A DNA stretch of 64,000 nt, taken from Clostridium sp. CS001. Lineage in GTDB: Bacteria > Bacillota > Clostridia > Clostridiales > Clostridiaceae. Position 1 is the stretch's first letter. Every line of letters begins with the position of its first letter. Positions 49,311 through 58,368 of the stretch are shown one piece after another. The stretch spans positions 62,001 through 126,000 of the forward strand of contig NZ_JAIZZN010000001.1 in assembly GCF_020443565.1 (NCBI RefSeq), read 5' to 3'. A program made the translations under genes and the position numbers. The notes beneath the pieces are model-generated. The model ran no database searches and was not told the DNA's origin. It was given only the letters and a program-made list of their open reading frames with translations.

Positions 49311-49784
49311 ATGCTTGTAAGAAATTCATCTAGGGCAATATTAATTAATAATAAAAATGAAATTTTGCTATTTAAATTTAAATTTGAAGATATTCAAGGT
49401 GAGAATGTTCTGTGGGTAACTCCTGGCGGTGGTGTTGAAGAAGGTGAAAATTTTGAAAAAGCACTAAAAAGAGAATTATTTGAAGAAACTGGATTGGTAC
49501 TTAATTCAATAGGACCTTGGATATGGACAAAGGAAATGATATTTAAAGGAAAAGAAAAAGATTTCGTTAGTTACGAGAGGTATTATCTCATTAAAATGGA
49601 TAGTACAGATATTTCTTTTGGAAATATGACACTTAACGAAGTAAGAACGTTAAAGGGGTTTAAATGGTGGGATATAAATGAGTTATTATCTTCAATGGAA
49701 GAGTTCTTCACACCACAAATCGGGAAACTTCTTTTAGAAATTATTGAGGGTAATATACCGAATAGTCCAATCGCTATCTCTTAA
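49311..49784 (+). CDS. Nudix hydrolase
   Basis: 157 aa. Nudix box GGGVEEGENFEKALKRELFEETG (G-x5-E-x7-REx2EE-x-G) at about 41-63. The ATG has GGGGG. It may hydrolyse a nucleoside diphosphate derivative; the substrate is unknown. It is an early gene of a plus-strand accessory stretch. Confidence 0.9.
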   Translation: MLVRNSSRAILINNKNEILLFKFKFEDIQGENVLWVTPGGGVEEGENFEKALKRELFEETGLVLNSIGPWIWTKEMIFKGKEKDFVSYERYYLIKMDSTDISFGNMTLNEVRTLKGFKWWDINELLSSMEEFFTPQIGKLLLEIIEGNIPNSPIAIS

Positions 49785-49865
49785 TCTAAGTTTCTGTTTT
49801 TTCTTGTTTTGTGGTGAAGTGCCATATATTTAATACATACTTTTCTTATATTGTTTATCTATCTT

Positions 49866-49892
49866 AAAACTACGATAGATGAACAATCGTAG
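49866..49892 (+). repeat. hairpin and repeat element before the HAD gene
   Basis: CTACGAT (49870-49876) pairs with ATCGTAG (49886-49892). The 22-bp segment 49866-49887 matches 50725-50746 at 18 of 22 positions. Confidence 0.6.
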
Positions 49893-49939
49893 ATTATTGC
49901 AAAATTAAGATAATTTAAATTAGGGGAAGGTGTATATAA

Positions 49940-50581
49940 ATGGGGGAATTAAAACTTGTTTGTTTTGACTTGGATGATACTCTAATTAGAGAAATTCATT
50001 CCGTTATGTTGCCATGTATTTTAAATGGTAAAGAAAAAGAACACTCTTTCATTCAAGAACAGGAAGAAAAAGGGCTGATTAACTACAAATCAGCAGATTA
50101 CCTTAGAGCAGAATTACTTTTAGGTCTTGAAGAACGTAAAATTGCTCAATCTTTTTTGGAGATTGCAAAACCTTTAAAAAATATCAAGAATGTAGTTGAA
50201 GCATTGCATGAACATAATATAAAATGCATTGTTATTACTGTCGGTCCAAAGCAAGTAGCCAAAGTTGTATGTGATATTTGGGGATTGGATGGTTATTATG
50301 GCAGTGATTACGAAGTGGTAGAAGATGCATTTACTGGAAAGATTCTTAATTATATTGGGGCTGAACAAAAAATCGATTGTTTACAAGATTTTTGTAAAAA
50401 TAACAATATAAAATCTAACGAATGTCTTGCTGTAGGCGATGGTTCAACAGACATTCCAATTTTTCAATACAGTGGAAAATCTATCGCTATAAACAGTTCT
50501 CCGAAAGTTCAACAGAGTGCAATGTATGCTGTTGATACAGACGATTTAACAGATATTCTTAAATACATACTTATTGCATAA
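49940..50581 (+). CDS. HAD-IB family phosphatase
   Basis: 213 aa. Motif I LVCFDLDDTLI, motif II VITVGPKQ, and motif IV GDGSTDIPIF. It resembles PSP-type phosphatases (phosphoserine or similar small phosphates). The ATG has AGGGGAAGG. Substrate unknown. Confidence 0.85.
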   Translation: MGELKLVCFDLDDTLIREIHSVMLPCILNGKEKEHSFIQEQEEKGLINYKSADYLRAELLLGLEERKIAQSFLEIAKPLKNIKNVVEALHEHNIKCIVITVGPKQVAKVVCDIWGLDGYYGSDYEVVEDAFTGKILNYIGAEQKIDCLQDFCKNNNIKSNECLAVGDGSTDIPIFQYSGKSIAINSSPKVQQSAMYAVDTDDLTDILKYILIA

Positions 50582-50724
50582 TTCAAAGTATGCATACTTC
50601 GCATCTTTCTTTAAAGATCTACTAAATCAATTTCTGAGTTAGTGGGCAATCGTAAAATTACGCGAAGTAAGGGTAATTTTGCATTTGGGAAGTACTGATT
50701 TTTCTAATTTGGTACAACTATCGC

Positions 50725-50746
50725 AAAACTATGATTGATAAATAAT
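50725..50746 (+). repeat. second copy of the 22-bp repeat, before the lipoprotein gene
   Basis: AAAACTATGATTGATAAATAAT-like segment, 18/22 identical to 49866-49887. It lies 44 nt before the lipoprotein ATG, as the first copy lies 52 nt before the HAD ATG. Confidence 0.5.
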
Positions 50747-50790
50747 TATAAAATAATGTGACTTAACAATAAAATGTTTGGAGGCAAATA

Positions 50791-51306
50791 ATGAAGAAAA
50801 ATATTAATAAAAATCTGTTTTTCTGTGCTTTTTTAGCATCATCTCTCTTTTTTATTGGAGGATGTGATAAAAAAGATATTGATTCGGACAAAATTAATGA
50901 AAAGCAAGTACAAACAATAGAAATTACTAACAATTCTACATTGGAGGACAATTACAAAAACAAAAGCATTACTAAAACAGTGGAAATTAGTGAATTGAAA
51001 AACGAGCAGATAAAAGAGATAATAGAGGATAAAGGTAGAGCACTAAAAAATGGGGTATATGGATGTATTAGTAAGGATGGAGGTAATTACTATGTATTTA
51101 TTAATGGAGTAGACTACTGGTATTCCAATATTTCATTTAACGTAAAGGATAAATTATTGACTATTAAGTATGATACAAAGTATGAAAAAGGTTTAAGAGT
51201 TAAGCATCTTTCACTAATACAACCTAACAATGCAGAGAGTTTTGATGAAGTAGCATTAATCAACAATGGTAATAAAGAAACATTTAAAATATTATTTAAT
51301 AATTAG
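50791..51306 (+). CDS. lipoprotein of unknown function
   Basis: 171 aa. The signal peptide ends in the lipobox FIGGC (Cys25). The mature part is charged and soluble, with a Lys/Glu-rich stretch and a beta-rich C-terminal half (GVYGCISKDGGNYYVFINGVDYWYSNISFNV). No family recognised. The TTGGAGG ribosome-binding site is good. Flanked by the 22-bp repeat and the long palindrome. Confidence 0.75.
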   Translation: MKKNINKNLFFCAFLASSLFFIGGCDKKDIDSDKINEKQVQTIEITNNSTLEDNYKNKSITKTVEISELKNEQIKEIIEDKGRALKNGVYGCISKDGGNYYVFINGVDYWYSNISFNVKDKLLTIKYDTKYEKGLRVKHLSLIQPNNAESFDEVALINNGNKETFKILFNN

Positions 51307-51533
51307 CATTCTTATCTTTTGTAACAATGATTAGATTCAATGAATTTTAAAAGGTGGCGAATGTTACAGGTATACTTGATGCAATTAGTTCCATTGGTAT
51401 TATAGAGTACATCCTTATAATGTTGACCTATATGGCAATTGTTGATGTGTAATTTAATGGAATTCAAGCACTCAATATTATATATAAATAAGAATTCAAG
51501 ATAAATATACTAATATACAACATTCTTAAAAAC

Positions 51534-51590
51534 AACCTTTGTTTTTCTATAATTCTCACTTATCTTAAGTTGAAAACAAAGTTAGTTTTT
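51534..51590 (+). terminator. possible terminator after the lipoprotein gene
   Basis: AACCTTTGTTTT pairs with GAAAACAAAGTT (51534-51546 with 51572-51583), then AGTTTTT. It is about 230 nt after the stop. Confidence 0.4.
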
Positions 51591-51596
51591 GGAATA

Positions 51597-51838
51597 AACT
51601 CTTTTTTTCTTAGAGGACGCTAACAAAAGTATATATCGCAAAGAATGCATTTGAACAAGCACTAGTAATTCTTAATTAATTTTATTTGAAGATGCGTAAA
51701 GAAAACATATGTCTGAGCGAAGCGAGTTTATGTTTTTAGCATCTTTAAATAAAATAAATTTTAGAATTACTCAGCGTAGTGAAAGCATTTCTAGCGATAT
51801 ATACTTTTCGTTATGGCATCCTCTAAGAAAAAAGTTTT
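51597..51838. repeat. long imperfect palindrome (MITE or structured RNA)
   Basis: Nearly the whole element folds on itself. Paired blocks: 51609-51617/51819-51827 (CTTAGAGGA), 51625-51639/51794-51808 (15 bp perfect), 51642-51648/51785-51792, 51664-51672/51763-51771, 51680-51695/51739-51754, 51703-51709/51729-51735, loop 51710-51728 with GAGCGAAGCGAG. T and A tracts extend the arms to 51597 and 51838. No transposase gene, and no clear target duplication. It occupies a convergent gap between the lipoprotein gene and nifU2, so it could also be a bidirectional terminator. Confidence 0.7.
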
Positions 51839-51853
51839 CTACATTAACTATAA

Positions 51854-52252
51854 CTATTTTAAATCATCATCCCAAAGCTCAAGGTTTTGAGACTCCCTAT
51901 AATTGTTTATTGCATTATGTATTGTTTGTTCTGCAAGTACAGAACAATGCTCTTTTGAAGGTGGCAATCCTTCTAAGGCTTCAATAACTGACTTGTTTGT
52001 TAGCTTCCATGCTTCCTCTAATGTTTTACCCTTTATTAACTCTGTAGCAATACTTGATGAAGCTATAGCGGAACCACAACCAAAAGCCTTAAACTTAACA
52101 GCCTTTATTATGTTATCTTCAACCTTTATATAAATCTTCATTATGTCACCACAGTTGGGGTCTCCTGCCTCTCCAATGCCGTTAGCTCCACCTAATATTC
52201 CCACATTTCTTGGACTATAAAAATGTTCCATAACTTTATCGCTATACATCAT
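51854..52252 (-). CDS. iron-sulfur cluster scaffold, IscU/NifU N-terminal type (second copy)
   Basis: 132 aa. Cluster ligands Cys34, Cys59 and Cys103 with Asp36 (CGD), the SIATELIKGKTLEEAW helix and the SVLAEQTIHNAI tail. Closely resembles the other scaffold on the far side of mnmA. The ATG has GAGGAG. Last gene of the operon. Confidence 0.92.
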   Translation of the reverse strand: MMYSDKVMEHFYSPRNVGILGGANGIGEAGDPNCGDIMKIYIKVEDNIIKAVKFKAFGCGSAIASSSIATELIKGKTLEEAWKLTNKSVIEALEGLPPSKEHCSVLAEQTIHNAINNYRESQNLELWDDDLK

Positions 52253-52269
52253 AATTTAACTCCTCATCT

Positions 52270-53346
52270 TTATAAAACTTCCTCAATTATTCCTCCGCCA
52301 ACTACTAAGTTTTCTAAATAGAAAACTACGGATTGACCCTTGGTTATAGCTCTTTGTTTTTCATCAAATACAACTTTCACCCTATTATTCTCTAAAGGAA
52401 CTAAAGTAGCAGCTTGAGGCTTTGCAGAATATCTTATCTTAGCTGAAACTCTTAAATTTGAAGTTAGCTCATTGAACAAAATAAAGTTTAATTCCTTAGC
52501 TACAAGTTCTGTTTTAAAAATATCCTCTTCATCTCCTAAAACTACTTGATTGGTTAAGGGATTGATATCCGTAACAAAAATAGGTTTACCTACAGCTATT
52601 CCTAATCCTTTTCGCTGACCTATAGTATAATATACAATTCCTTTATGCGAACCTAAAACTGTGCCTTTCTTGTCAACAAAGTTACCAGGTTTTATTTCTC
52701 TACCACTATACTTCTTAATATAAGCTCCATGGTCATTATCAGGTATAAAACAAATTTCCTGACTATCTTTCTTTCTATAAACTTCCAATCCTATTTTTTC
52801 TGCAATATTTCGTATTTCAGGTTTGGAATAATCTCCACAAGGCATTAATGTGTGACTTAATTGTTCCTGCGTTAAACTATATAGAGCATAAGTTTGGTCT
52901 TTCTTATCATCATCTGCTTTTTTAAGCACATATCTATCTTCTTGTTTTTCAATTTTTGCATAGTGGCCTGTGGCTATATAATCAGCTCCAAGTGCCTTTG
53001 CTTTTCTTAAGAATTCCTCAAATTTGATAATCTTATTACAAACAATACATGGATTAGGAGTTCTGCCTTCCATATATTCATCAATAAAGTTATCAATAAC
53101 ATTTTTCTTGAAAGCATCTTTAAAATTCATCACATAAAATGGTATATCCAGTACATCTGCAACTCGTCTTGCGTCAGATGCCGCAGAAATAGAACAACAT
53201 CCGCCTTCATTTTCTTCATAATCAGGATTATCTGGAGAAAGTTTCATCATTATTCCTATAACTTCATATCCTTGCTCTTTCAAAAGATATGCAGCTACAG
53301 AACTATCCACTCCACCACTCATTCCAATAACTACTTTTTTCTTCAT
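52270..53346 (-). CDS. mnmA: tRNA-specific 2-thiouridylase MnmA
   Basis: 358 aa. PP-loop [15 protein letters not shown], catalytic cysteines in NPCIVCNK and [10 protein letters not shown]. It puts sulfur on U34 of tRNA-Lys, -Glu and -Gln using persulfide from the cysteine desulfurase two genes upstream. Lies between two nifU genes. Confidence 0.97.
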   Translation of the reverse strand: MKKKVVIGMSGGVDSSVAAYLLKEQGYEVIGIMMKLSPDNPDYEENEGGCCSISAASDARRVADVLDIPFYVMNFKDAFKKNVIDNFIDEYMEGRTPNPCIVCNKIIKFEEFLRKAKALGADYIATGHYAKIEKQEDRYVLKKADDDKKDQTYALYSLTQEQLSHTLMPCGDYSKPEIRNIAEKIGLEVYRKKDSQEICFIPDNDHGAYIKKYSGREIKPGNFVDKKGTVLGSHKGIVYYTIGQRKGLGIAVGKPIFVTDINPLTNQVVLGDEEDIFKTELVAKELNFILFNELTSNLRVSAKIRYSAKPQAATLVPLENNRVKVVFDEKQRAITKGQSVVFYLENLVVGGGIIEEVL

Positions 53347-53355
53347 TTATATCAC

Positions 53356-53781
53356 CTATTCTCCGTGTACTTCACCATGTATATCGTCGTGTTCTACGTA
53401 ATCCCATACCTCAAGTCCAGCTTTAATTCTATAATCATTAATTGCTTTATGAATAGCTTCTTCAGCAAGTACTGAGCAATGCATTTTAATTGGTGGAAGT
53501 CCATCTAGCGCTTCAGCTACTGCTTGATTTGTTAATGTCCATGCTTCATCTACAGATTTACCTTTAATAAGCTCAGTTGCCATACTTGAAGATGCTATAG
53601 CAGATCCGCAACCAAAAGTTTTAAACTTAGCATCTATAACCATATTATTTTCTATTTTCAAATAAACTTTCATTATATCTCCACACTTAGCATTTCCAAC
53701 TTCACCAACTCCGCTGGCATCTAAAATTTCTCCAACATTCCTTGGGTTTGTAAAATGGTCCATAACTTTATCACTATACAT
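53356..53781 (-). CDS. nifU: iron-sulfur cluster scaffold, IscU/NifU N-terminal type
   Basis: 141 aa. Cluster ligands Cys33, Cys58, Cys102 and Asp35. The C-terminus has an acidic/His-rich tail (DYVEHDDIHGEVHGE) not present in the second copy. It begins one nucleotide after the nifS stop. Confidence 0.95.
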   Translation of the reverse strand: MYSDKVMDHFTNPRNVGEILDASGVGEVGNAKCGDIMKVYLKIENNMVIDAKFKTFGCGSAIASSSMATELIKGKSVDEAWTLTNQAVAEALDGLPPIKMHCSVLAEEAIHKAINDYRIKAGLEVWDYVEHDDIHGEVHGE

Positions 53782-53782
53782 A

Positions 53783-54964
53783 TTATTTTTCCCCCTTTAG
53801 GTAGTCATCCCATAATGGTGACAAATCTCTTAATCTTCCAATAATCTTTGGTACTTCTTGTAATACATAATCTACTTCTTCTTCAGTTGTAGCATCACCT
53901 AATGATAATCTTAGTGAACCATGAGCTATTTCATGTGGAAGTCCTATTGCCAAAAGAACATGAGATGGATCTAATGAACCAGACGTACAGGCACTTCCGC
54001 TAGAACCTGCAATACCTACAGCATCGAGCATTAATAATATAGATTCACCTTCTATGAACTTAAAGATAATATTAGAGTTACCTGGAAGTCTACCATCACC
54101 AGATGGTCCATTTAATCTTGTATGAGGTATTTCTAATAATCCATTTATGAGTTTATCTCTTAAAAAAACTAATTTTTTATTGTTCTCTTCCATATTCTCT
54201 ACAGCAAGTTCAATTGCTTTACCAAGCCCAACAATGCCAGCTATATTTTCAGTACCAGCTCTTCTATTTCTTTCTTGTCCGCCACCGTGTATTAAATTAT
54301 CTATTTTAATTCCTTTTCTTACATATAAAGCTCCTACTCCCTTAGGTCCATAGAACTTGTGGGCAGCTAGAGATAATAAATCTATATTTAATTCTTTCAC
54401 ATCTACTGGAATATGCCCCACCGCTTGAACCGCATCTGTATGGAAAAATATTTTTTTACTTCTACATAATGCTCCAATCTCTTTTATTGGTTCTATTGTT
54501 CCAATCTCATTATTAGCAAACATTATTGACACTAAAATAGTTTTGTCTGTAATTGCATTTTCCAAATCTTTGATGCTGATAAGGCCAAATTCATCTACAG
54601 GTAAGTATGTTATTTCAAAGCCATTCTTAGCTAAATATTCACAAGTATGAAGTACTGCATGATGCTCAATAGTTGTTGTTATTATATGATTACCCTTTTG
54701 CTTATGAGCAGAAGCTATTCCTTTTATTGCCCAGTTATCTGCTTCTGAACCTCCGCCAGTAAAATAAATTTCATTTGAACTTGCATTTAAGGCCTTAGCA
54801 ACTCTGTCTCTAGCGATATCTATGGCCTTATTAGTTCCTCTTGATAGAGTGTAAATTGAAGAAGGATTACCAAATTGCGTCGTAAAATAAGGCATCATTT
54901 CTTCTAAAACTTCTGGTTTAACGTATGTAGTTGCAGCATGGTCCATATAAATTGATCTATTCAT
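53783..54964 (-). CDS. nifS: cysteine desulfurase NifS/IscS
   Basis: 393 aa. PLP lysine Lys203 in LSLAAHKFYGPKGVGALY and catalytic Cys326 in SSGSACTSGS. Supplies persulfide sulfur for Fe-S clusters and for MnmA. Overlaps the iscR stop by 8 nt. Confidence 0.97.
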   Translation of the reverse strand: MNRSIYMDHAATTYVKPEVLEEMMPYFTTQFGNPSSIYTLSRGTNKAIDIARDRVAKALNASSNEIYFTGGGSEADNWAIKGIASAHKQKGNHIITTTIEHHAVLHTCEYLAKNGFEITYLPVDEFGLISIKDLENAITDKTILVSIMFANNEIGTIEPIKEIGALCRSKKIFFHTDAVQAVGHIPVDVKELNIDLLSLAAHKFYGPKGVGALYVRKGIKIDNLIHGGGQERNRRAGTENIAGIVGLGKAIELAVENMEENNKKLVFLRDKLINGLLEIPHTRLNGPSGDGRLPGNSNIIFKFIEGESILLMLDAVGIAGSSGSACTSGSLDPSHVLLAIGLPHEIAHGSLRLSLGDATTEEEVDYVLQEVPKIIGRLRDLSPLWDDYLKGEK

Positions 54965-55397
54965 TATCTTCCACTCCTTTAATTAATGTCATTTTATTGT
55001 AATCATCTACGATATCTTTTAAAGTTATCGAAGAAGTCACACTATCTATACTATCTTTTATCTTTTTCCATAACAATCTCGTAGCACAACAATCAATATT
55101 ATTGCACGCTTCATCTTCCAAGCAATTTGATACCTCAATTGGCCCTTCAAGCACTTCAATAACCTCATGTACACTTATTTCTTGTGGTGCTCTATTAAGT
55201 ATATACCCACCTTGCGCCCCTCTTATACTTTTTATAAGTTCAGCCCTTCTAAGAGTGGAAAATAATTGTTCTAAATAATATTCAGAAATACTTTGTCTTT
55301 CGGAAATACTTTTTATAGATACAGGTTCATCTCCATAATTTATTGCTAAATCTACCATTGCCTTAACTCCGTATCTTCCCTTAGTAGACAACTTCAT
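54957..55397 (-). CDS. iscR: Rrf2 family regulator IscR-like
   Basis: 146 aa. Winged helix with YYLEQLFSTLRRAELIKSIRGAQGGY, and a cysteine cluster Cys92, Cys98, Cys103, Cys104 that matches IscR cluster ligands. First gene of the operon, behind its own strong promoter, so probably an autoregulator sensing Fe-S supply. Confidence 0.93.
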   Translation of the reverse strand: MKLSTKGRYGVKAMVDLAINYGDEPVSIKSISERQSISEYYLEQLFSTLRRAELIKSIRGAQGGYILNRAPQEISVHEVIEVLEGPIEVSNCLEDEACNNIDCCATRLLWKKIKDSIDSVTSSITLKDIVDDYNKMTLIKGVEDNE

Positions 55398-55444
55398 ATA
55401 ATCACTCCTTCAAAGTAGAGTGTTTTACTATACTTTCTAAAATA

Positions 55445-55473
55445 ATAATATCAACTCCTAGTAAACTTGTCAA
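55445..55473 (-). promoter_or_regulatory. strong sigma-A promoter of the isc operon
   Basis: TTGACA (55473-55468) and TATTAT (55450-55445), exact 17-bp spacer. A possible TTGTCA..TATTAA pair on the plus strand overlaps it and may serve the S41 gene. Confidence 0.8.
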
Positions 55474-55565
55474 CAATAAATAATCAATTTATTAATTATT
55501 TTTTCCACTTCACTCACTTTTATGAGATAATTGAGACTATAAACTTAAACAAAGGAGATTATAAT

Positions 55566-56747
55566 ATGAATTCAAGCAGAATCCTTCGATGGTTAGAGGA
55601 CATAAACTACCTATCCTCAGAGCTTCCTAAAAAACACAAAAATTTATTTTTTCAGAAAAACAAAAATGAATTTCTAAAAGAAATCGCTGCTATCAAAGCG
55701 GATATTGATGCGCTAACCGATTATGAAATAAAACTTCAAATTGCTAAAATTATTGCATCAATTGGAGATGCTCATACATTTGTACCACTACAAGTCAATC
55801 TTCTACTCCCTTTAGAATTTTATTGCTTTTCTGATGGGATATATGTTGTAGCTGCTCCTTTAGAATATAACCATATCCTCTATTGCAAAATAACAAAAAT
55901 AAATCAAATTCCCATAGAGGAAGTTATTAATATCTTAAGCTCTATTATTTCCTACGAAAATGAAACTTATCTTAACTCTCAACTACCTAAGTTTTTACCT
56001 GCAATTGAATTGCTATATGACTTGGAGCTCGTGAATGCTGTTGATAGTTTAGAAGTAACATTTGAGGATAAGAGTAAGAAATTAAGAACTTTAGAAATTA
56101 AATCTTTTCCCTTAATGGAATCAAGGGAAAAACTCAGTTTAATTAATAATGCTTTGAATCATAATAATAATTTACCTCTTTATAGAAGATACAGTGACCA
56201 AAACTATTGGTTCGAATACATATCTAGCCTTAAAACAGTATTCTTTAAGTATAATGCTTGTAGAAACATGCTATCTAAAGATGTGGCTACCTTTTGCGTA
56301 GAATTAATTCAGTTCATTAAAGATCATAACGTAGAAAAACTAGTAATTGATTTACGAAATAACTTTGGCGGTAATTCTTCACTTCTAGATCCCTTTATTG
56401 AAAATATTAAGCATTGCAGTAAAATTAATAAAAAGGGTAGTCTTTTTGTGATAATTGGACGAGAAACCTTTTCTTCTGCACTATTAAATGCTTTATCCTT
56501 AAAAAACACTACTTCTGCAATATTTTTAGGAGAACCTACTGGTGGAAAACCAAACTGCTATGGTGAAGTACAACGCTTTAAACTTACAAACTCTGGACTT
56601 ACAATTTGCTATTCTACTGAGTATTATAAAATAATTGAAGATGATTCCATACTATCCTTTATGCCTGATGTAAATTTAACTCTAACAATACAAGATTATG
56701 TAAATAATGAAGACCCATGTTTAAACTATATCATTAATAATTATTAA
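55566..56747 (+). CDS. S41 family (tail-specific-like) peptidase
   Basis: 393 aa from the ATG at 55566 (AAAGGAG, 6 nt); an open frame to 55467 is not supported. No signal peptide. The C-terminal half has DLRNNFGGNSS and GRETFSSALLNAL (likely nucleophile Ser) and LGEPTGGKPNCYGE, the S41 signatures. No clear PDZ domain; the first 200 residues hold IGDAHTF and an IRBP-like layout. Intracellular and divergent from iscR; followed by a PLP enzyme in the same direction. Confidence 0.8.
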   Translation: MNSSRILRWLEDINYLSSELPKKHKNLFFQKNKNEFLKEIAAIKADIDALTDYEIKLQIAKIIASIGDAHTFVPLQVNLLLPLEFYCFSDGIYVVAAPLEYNHILYCKITKINQIPIEEVINILSSIISYENETYLNSQLPKFLPAIELLYDLELVNAVDSLEVTFEDKSKKLRTLEIKSFPLMESREKLSLINNALNHNNNLPLYRRYSDQNYWFEYISSLKTVFFKYNACRNMLSKDVATFCVELIQFIKDHNVEKLVIDLRNNFGGNSSLLDPFIENIKHCSKINKKGSLFVIIGRETFSSALLNALSLKNTTSAIFLGEPTGGKPNCYGEVQRFKLTNSGLTICYSTEYYKIIEDDSILSFMPDVNLTLTIQDYVNNEDPCLNYIINNY

Positions 56748-56853
56748 ATCTAAAATTACTGTTATCTAGCTCTTATTTTATAAGTCCTTTTGTCACCTTT
56801 CCCTGCTAAAACTAATAGTATATACTGTGAATAATTTTAATAGGAGGAGTATT

Positions 56854-58203
56854 ATGTCCTTTAAGGGCAATAGTCCAAGCTACAGAGACTTGATACTTGG
56901 CATAAATAATAAAGTACCACTGATATCCGGGAAAAAAGTAACTGCAATTAACTTTGATAATGCAGCAACCACACCACCCTTTAAGTCCGTTATGAAAGAT
57001 ATTTTCTACTTTGCCCCTTGGTATTCCTCTATTCATCGTGGTGAAGGCTATAAATCTCAACTAACTACTAAGTTATATGAGGATTCTAGGAATATCGTTA
57101 AGAAGTTTATTAATGCTGATGAAAGTAGCACAATAATTTATGTCAAAAACTCTACAGAAGCCTTTAATACACTTGCAAATTTATTATGTGATCCAAATAA
57201 AAAAAGTGTTATTTTATCAACAGATATGGAGCATCACTCCAATGACTTACCTTGGAGAGATAAATTTATAATAGATTATATATCAACAGATGCAGATGGT
57301 AAGTTTTCCATTACGGATTTAGAAAGCAAGCTAAATAAATATAAGAATAATGTAGAACTAGTTACTATTACAGGCGCTTCAAATATAACAGGTTATAAAA
57401 ATCCTATTTATGATATAGCTAGATTAGTTCATAAATTCGGCTGCAAACTACTTGTAGACGGTGCGCAATTAGTGCCCCACGCAACCTTTTCTATGAATAA
57501 TAAAAATCCAGAATGTAATATTGACTTTTTAATCTTTTCCGCTCATAAAATGTATGCTCCCTTTGGCACTGGCGTATTAATTGGCCCTAAAAGTATTTTA
57601 GATAAATGTGAGCCTAATTTGGTAGGCGGAGGTACTGTTGATATTGTTACTCATAATTATATAAAGTGGAACTCCTCTCCAGAGAGACATGAAGCTGGTT
57701 CACCAAACGTTATAGGCACTATAGCACTAGCATCTGCTATTAAAACCTTAAGCAAGATTGGCATGGATAATGTTGAGCATATAGAAAAAAAGCTAACTAC
57801 CTATGCAATATCAAAAATGAAAGATATCCCGAACCTAAAAATTTATTGCGATACCTCTAAAGATGTTGACAGAGTTAGTATAATCCCATTTAATATTAAT
57901 GGAATCCATCATTCTATAGTTGCAAAGATTCTTTCCTATGAATGGGGTATTTCAGTGAGAAGTGGATGCTTTTGCGCTCATCCCTACCTGGTTAAACTAT
58001 TAGGTATTTCTAGTGAATTTATAAGCAATCGCATAGAATATCCTGATTTATACCACCCTGGAATGGTTAGGGTAAGTTTTGGATTATATAATAGTTGCTC
58101 CGAAATTGATATATTGGTTTATGCACTTAAAAAGATTTCGTCAAAAAAAGATTATTATATTACTAAATATGAAAATATGGAGAAAACCCTTTTTGATGTG
58201 TAA
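56854..58203 (+). CDS. class V aminotransferase / cysteine desulfurase-like enzyme
   Basis: 449 aa from the ATG at 56854 (AGGAGG, 6 nt). PLP lysine at Lys232 in FSAHKMYAPFGTGVL. The Cys-loop VRSGCFCAHPYL aligns with the SufS/CsdA active-site region. NFDNAATTPPF and MEHHSNDLPW are typical. Enzyme activity could be sulfur mobilisation or another alpha,beta elimination. The start lies 106 nt after the S41 stop, and the two look like one unit. Confidence 0.85.
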   Translation: MSFKGNSPSYRDLILGINNKVPLISGKKVTAINFDNAATTPPFKSVMKDIFYFAPWYSSIHRGEGYKSQLTTKLYEDSRNIVKKFINADESSTIIYVKNSTEAFNTLANLLCDPNKKSVILSTDMEHHSNDLPWRDKFIIDYISTDADGKFSITDLESKLNKYKNNVELVTITGASNITGYKNPIYDIARLVHKFGCKLLVDGAQLVPHATFSMNNKNPECNIDFLIFSAHKMYAPFGTGVLIGPKSILDKCEPNLVGGGTVDIVTHNYIKWNSSPERHEAGSPNVIGTIALASAIKTLSKIGMDNVEHIEKKLTTYAISKMKDIPNLKIYCDTSKDVDRVSIIPFNINGIHHSIVAKILSYEWGISVRSGCFCAHPYLVKLLGISSEFISNRIEYPDLYHPGMVRVSFGLYNSCSEIDILVYALKKISSKKDYYITKYENMEKTLFDV

Positions 58204-58230
58204 TTCCTTTGCAAATTTTTATTTTCCGAA

Positions 58231-58270
58231 AAAAATAGTACACTGAGCTTTAACTAAGTGTACTATTTTT
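58231..58270 (+). terminator. terminator after the desulfurase-like gene
   Basis: AAAAATAGTACACT (58231-58244) pairs with AGTGTACTATTTTT (58257-58270), perfect 14-bp stem, T run built into the arm. Confidence 0.9.
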
Positions 58271-58368
58271 ATATTGGTTTATTAACACTATTTCACTTCA
58301 TATAAGTTGCTAATATTTCTCCATTGCATCCTGTGTATTTGCTTATGCAAATATTGTTTTACCTTATT

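Noticed and set aside
51709-51987. 92-codon plus-strand frame across the long palindrome
   Set aside because: It reads through the palindrome and into the antisense of the second nifU gene; composition is not protein-like.
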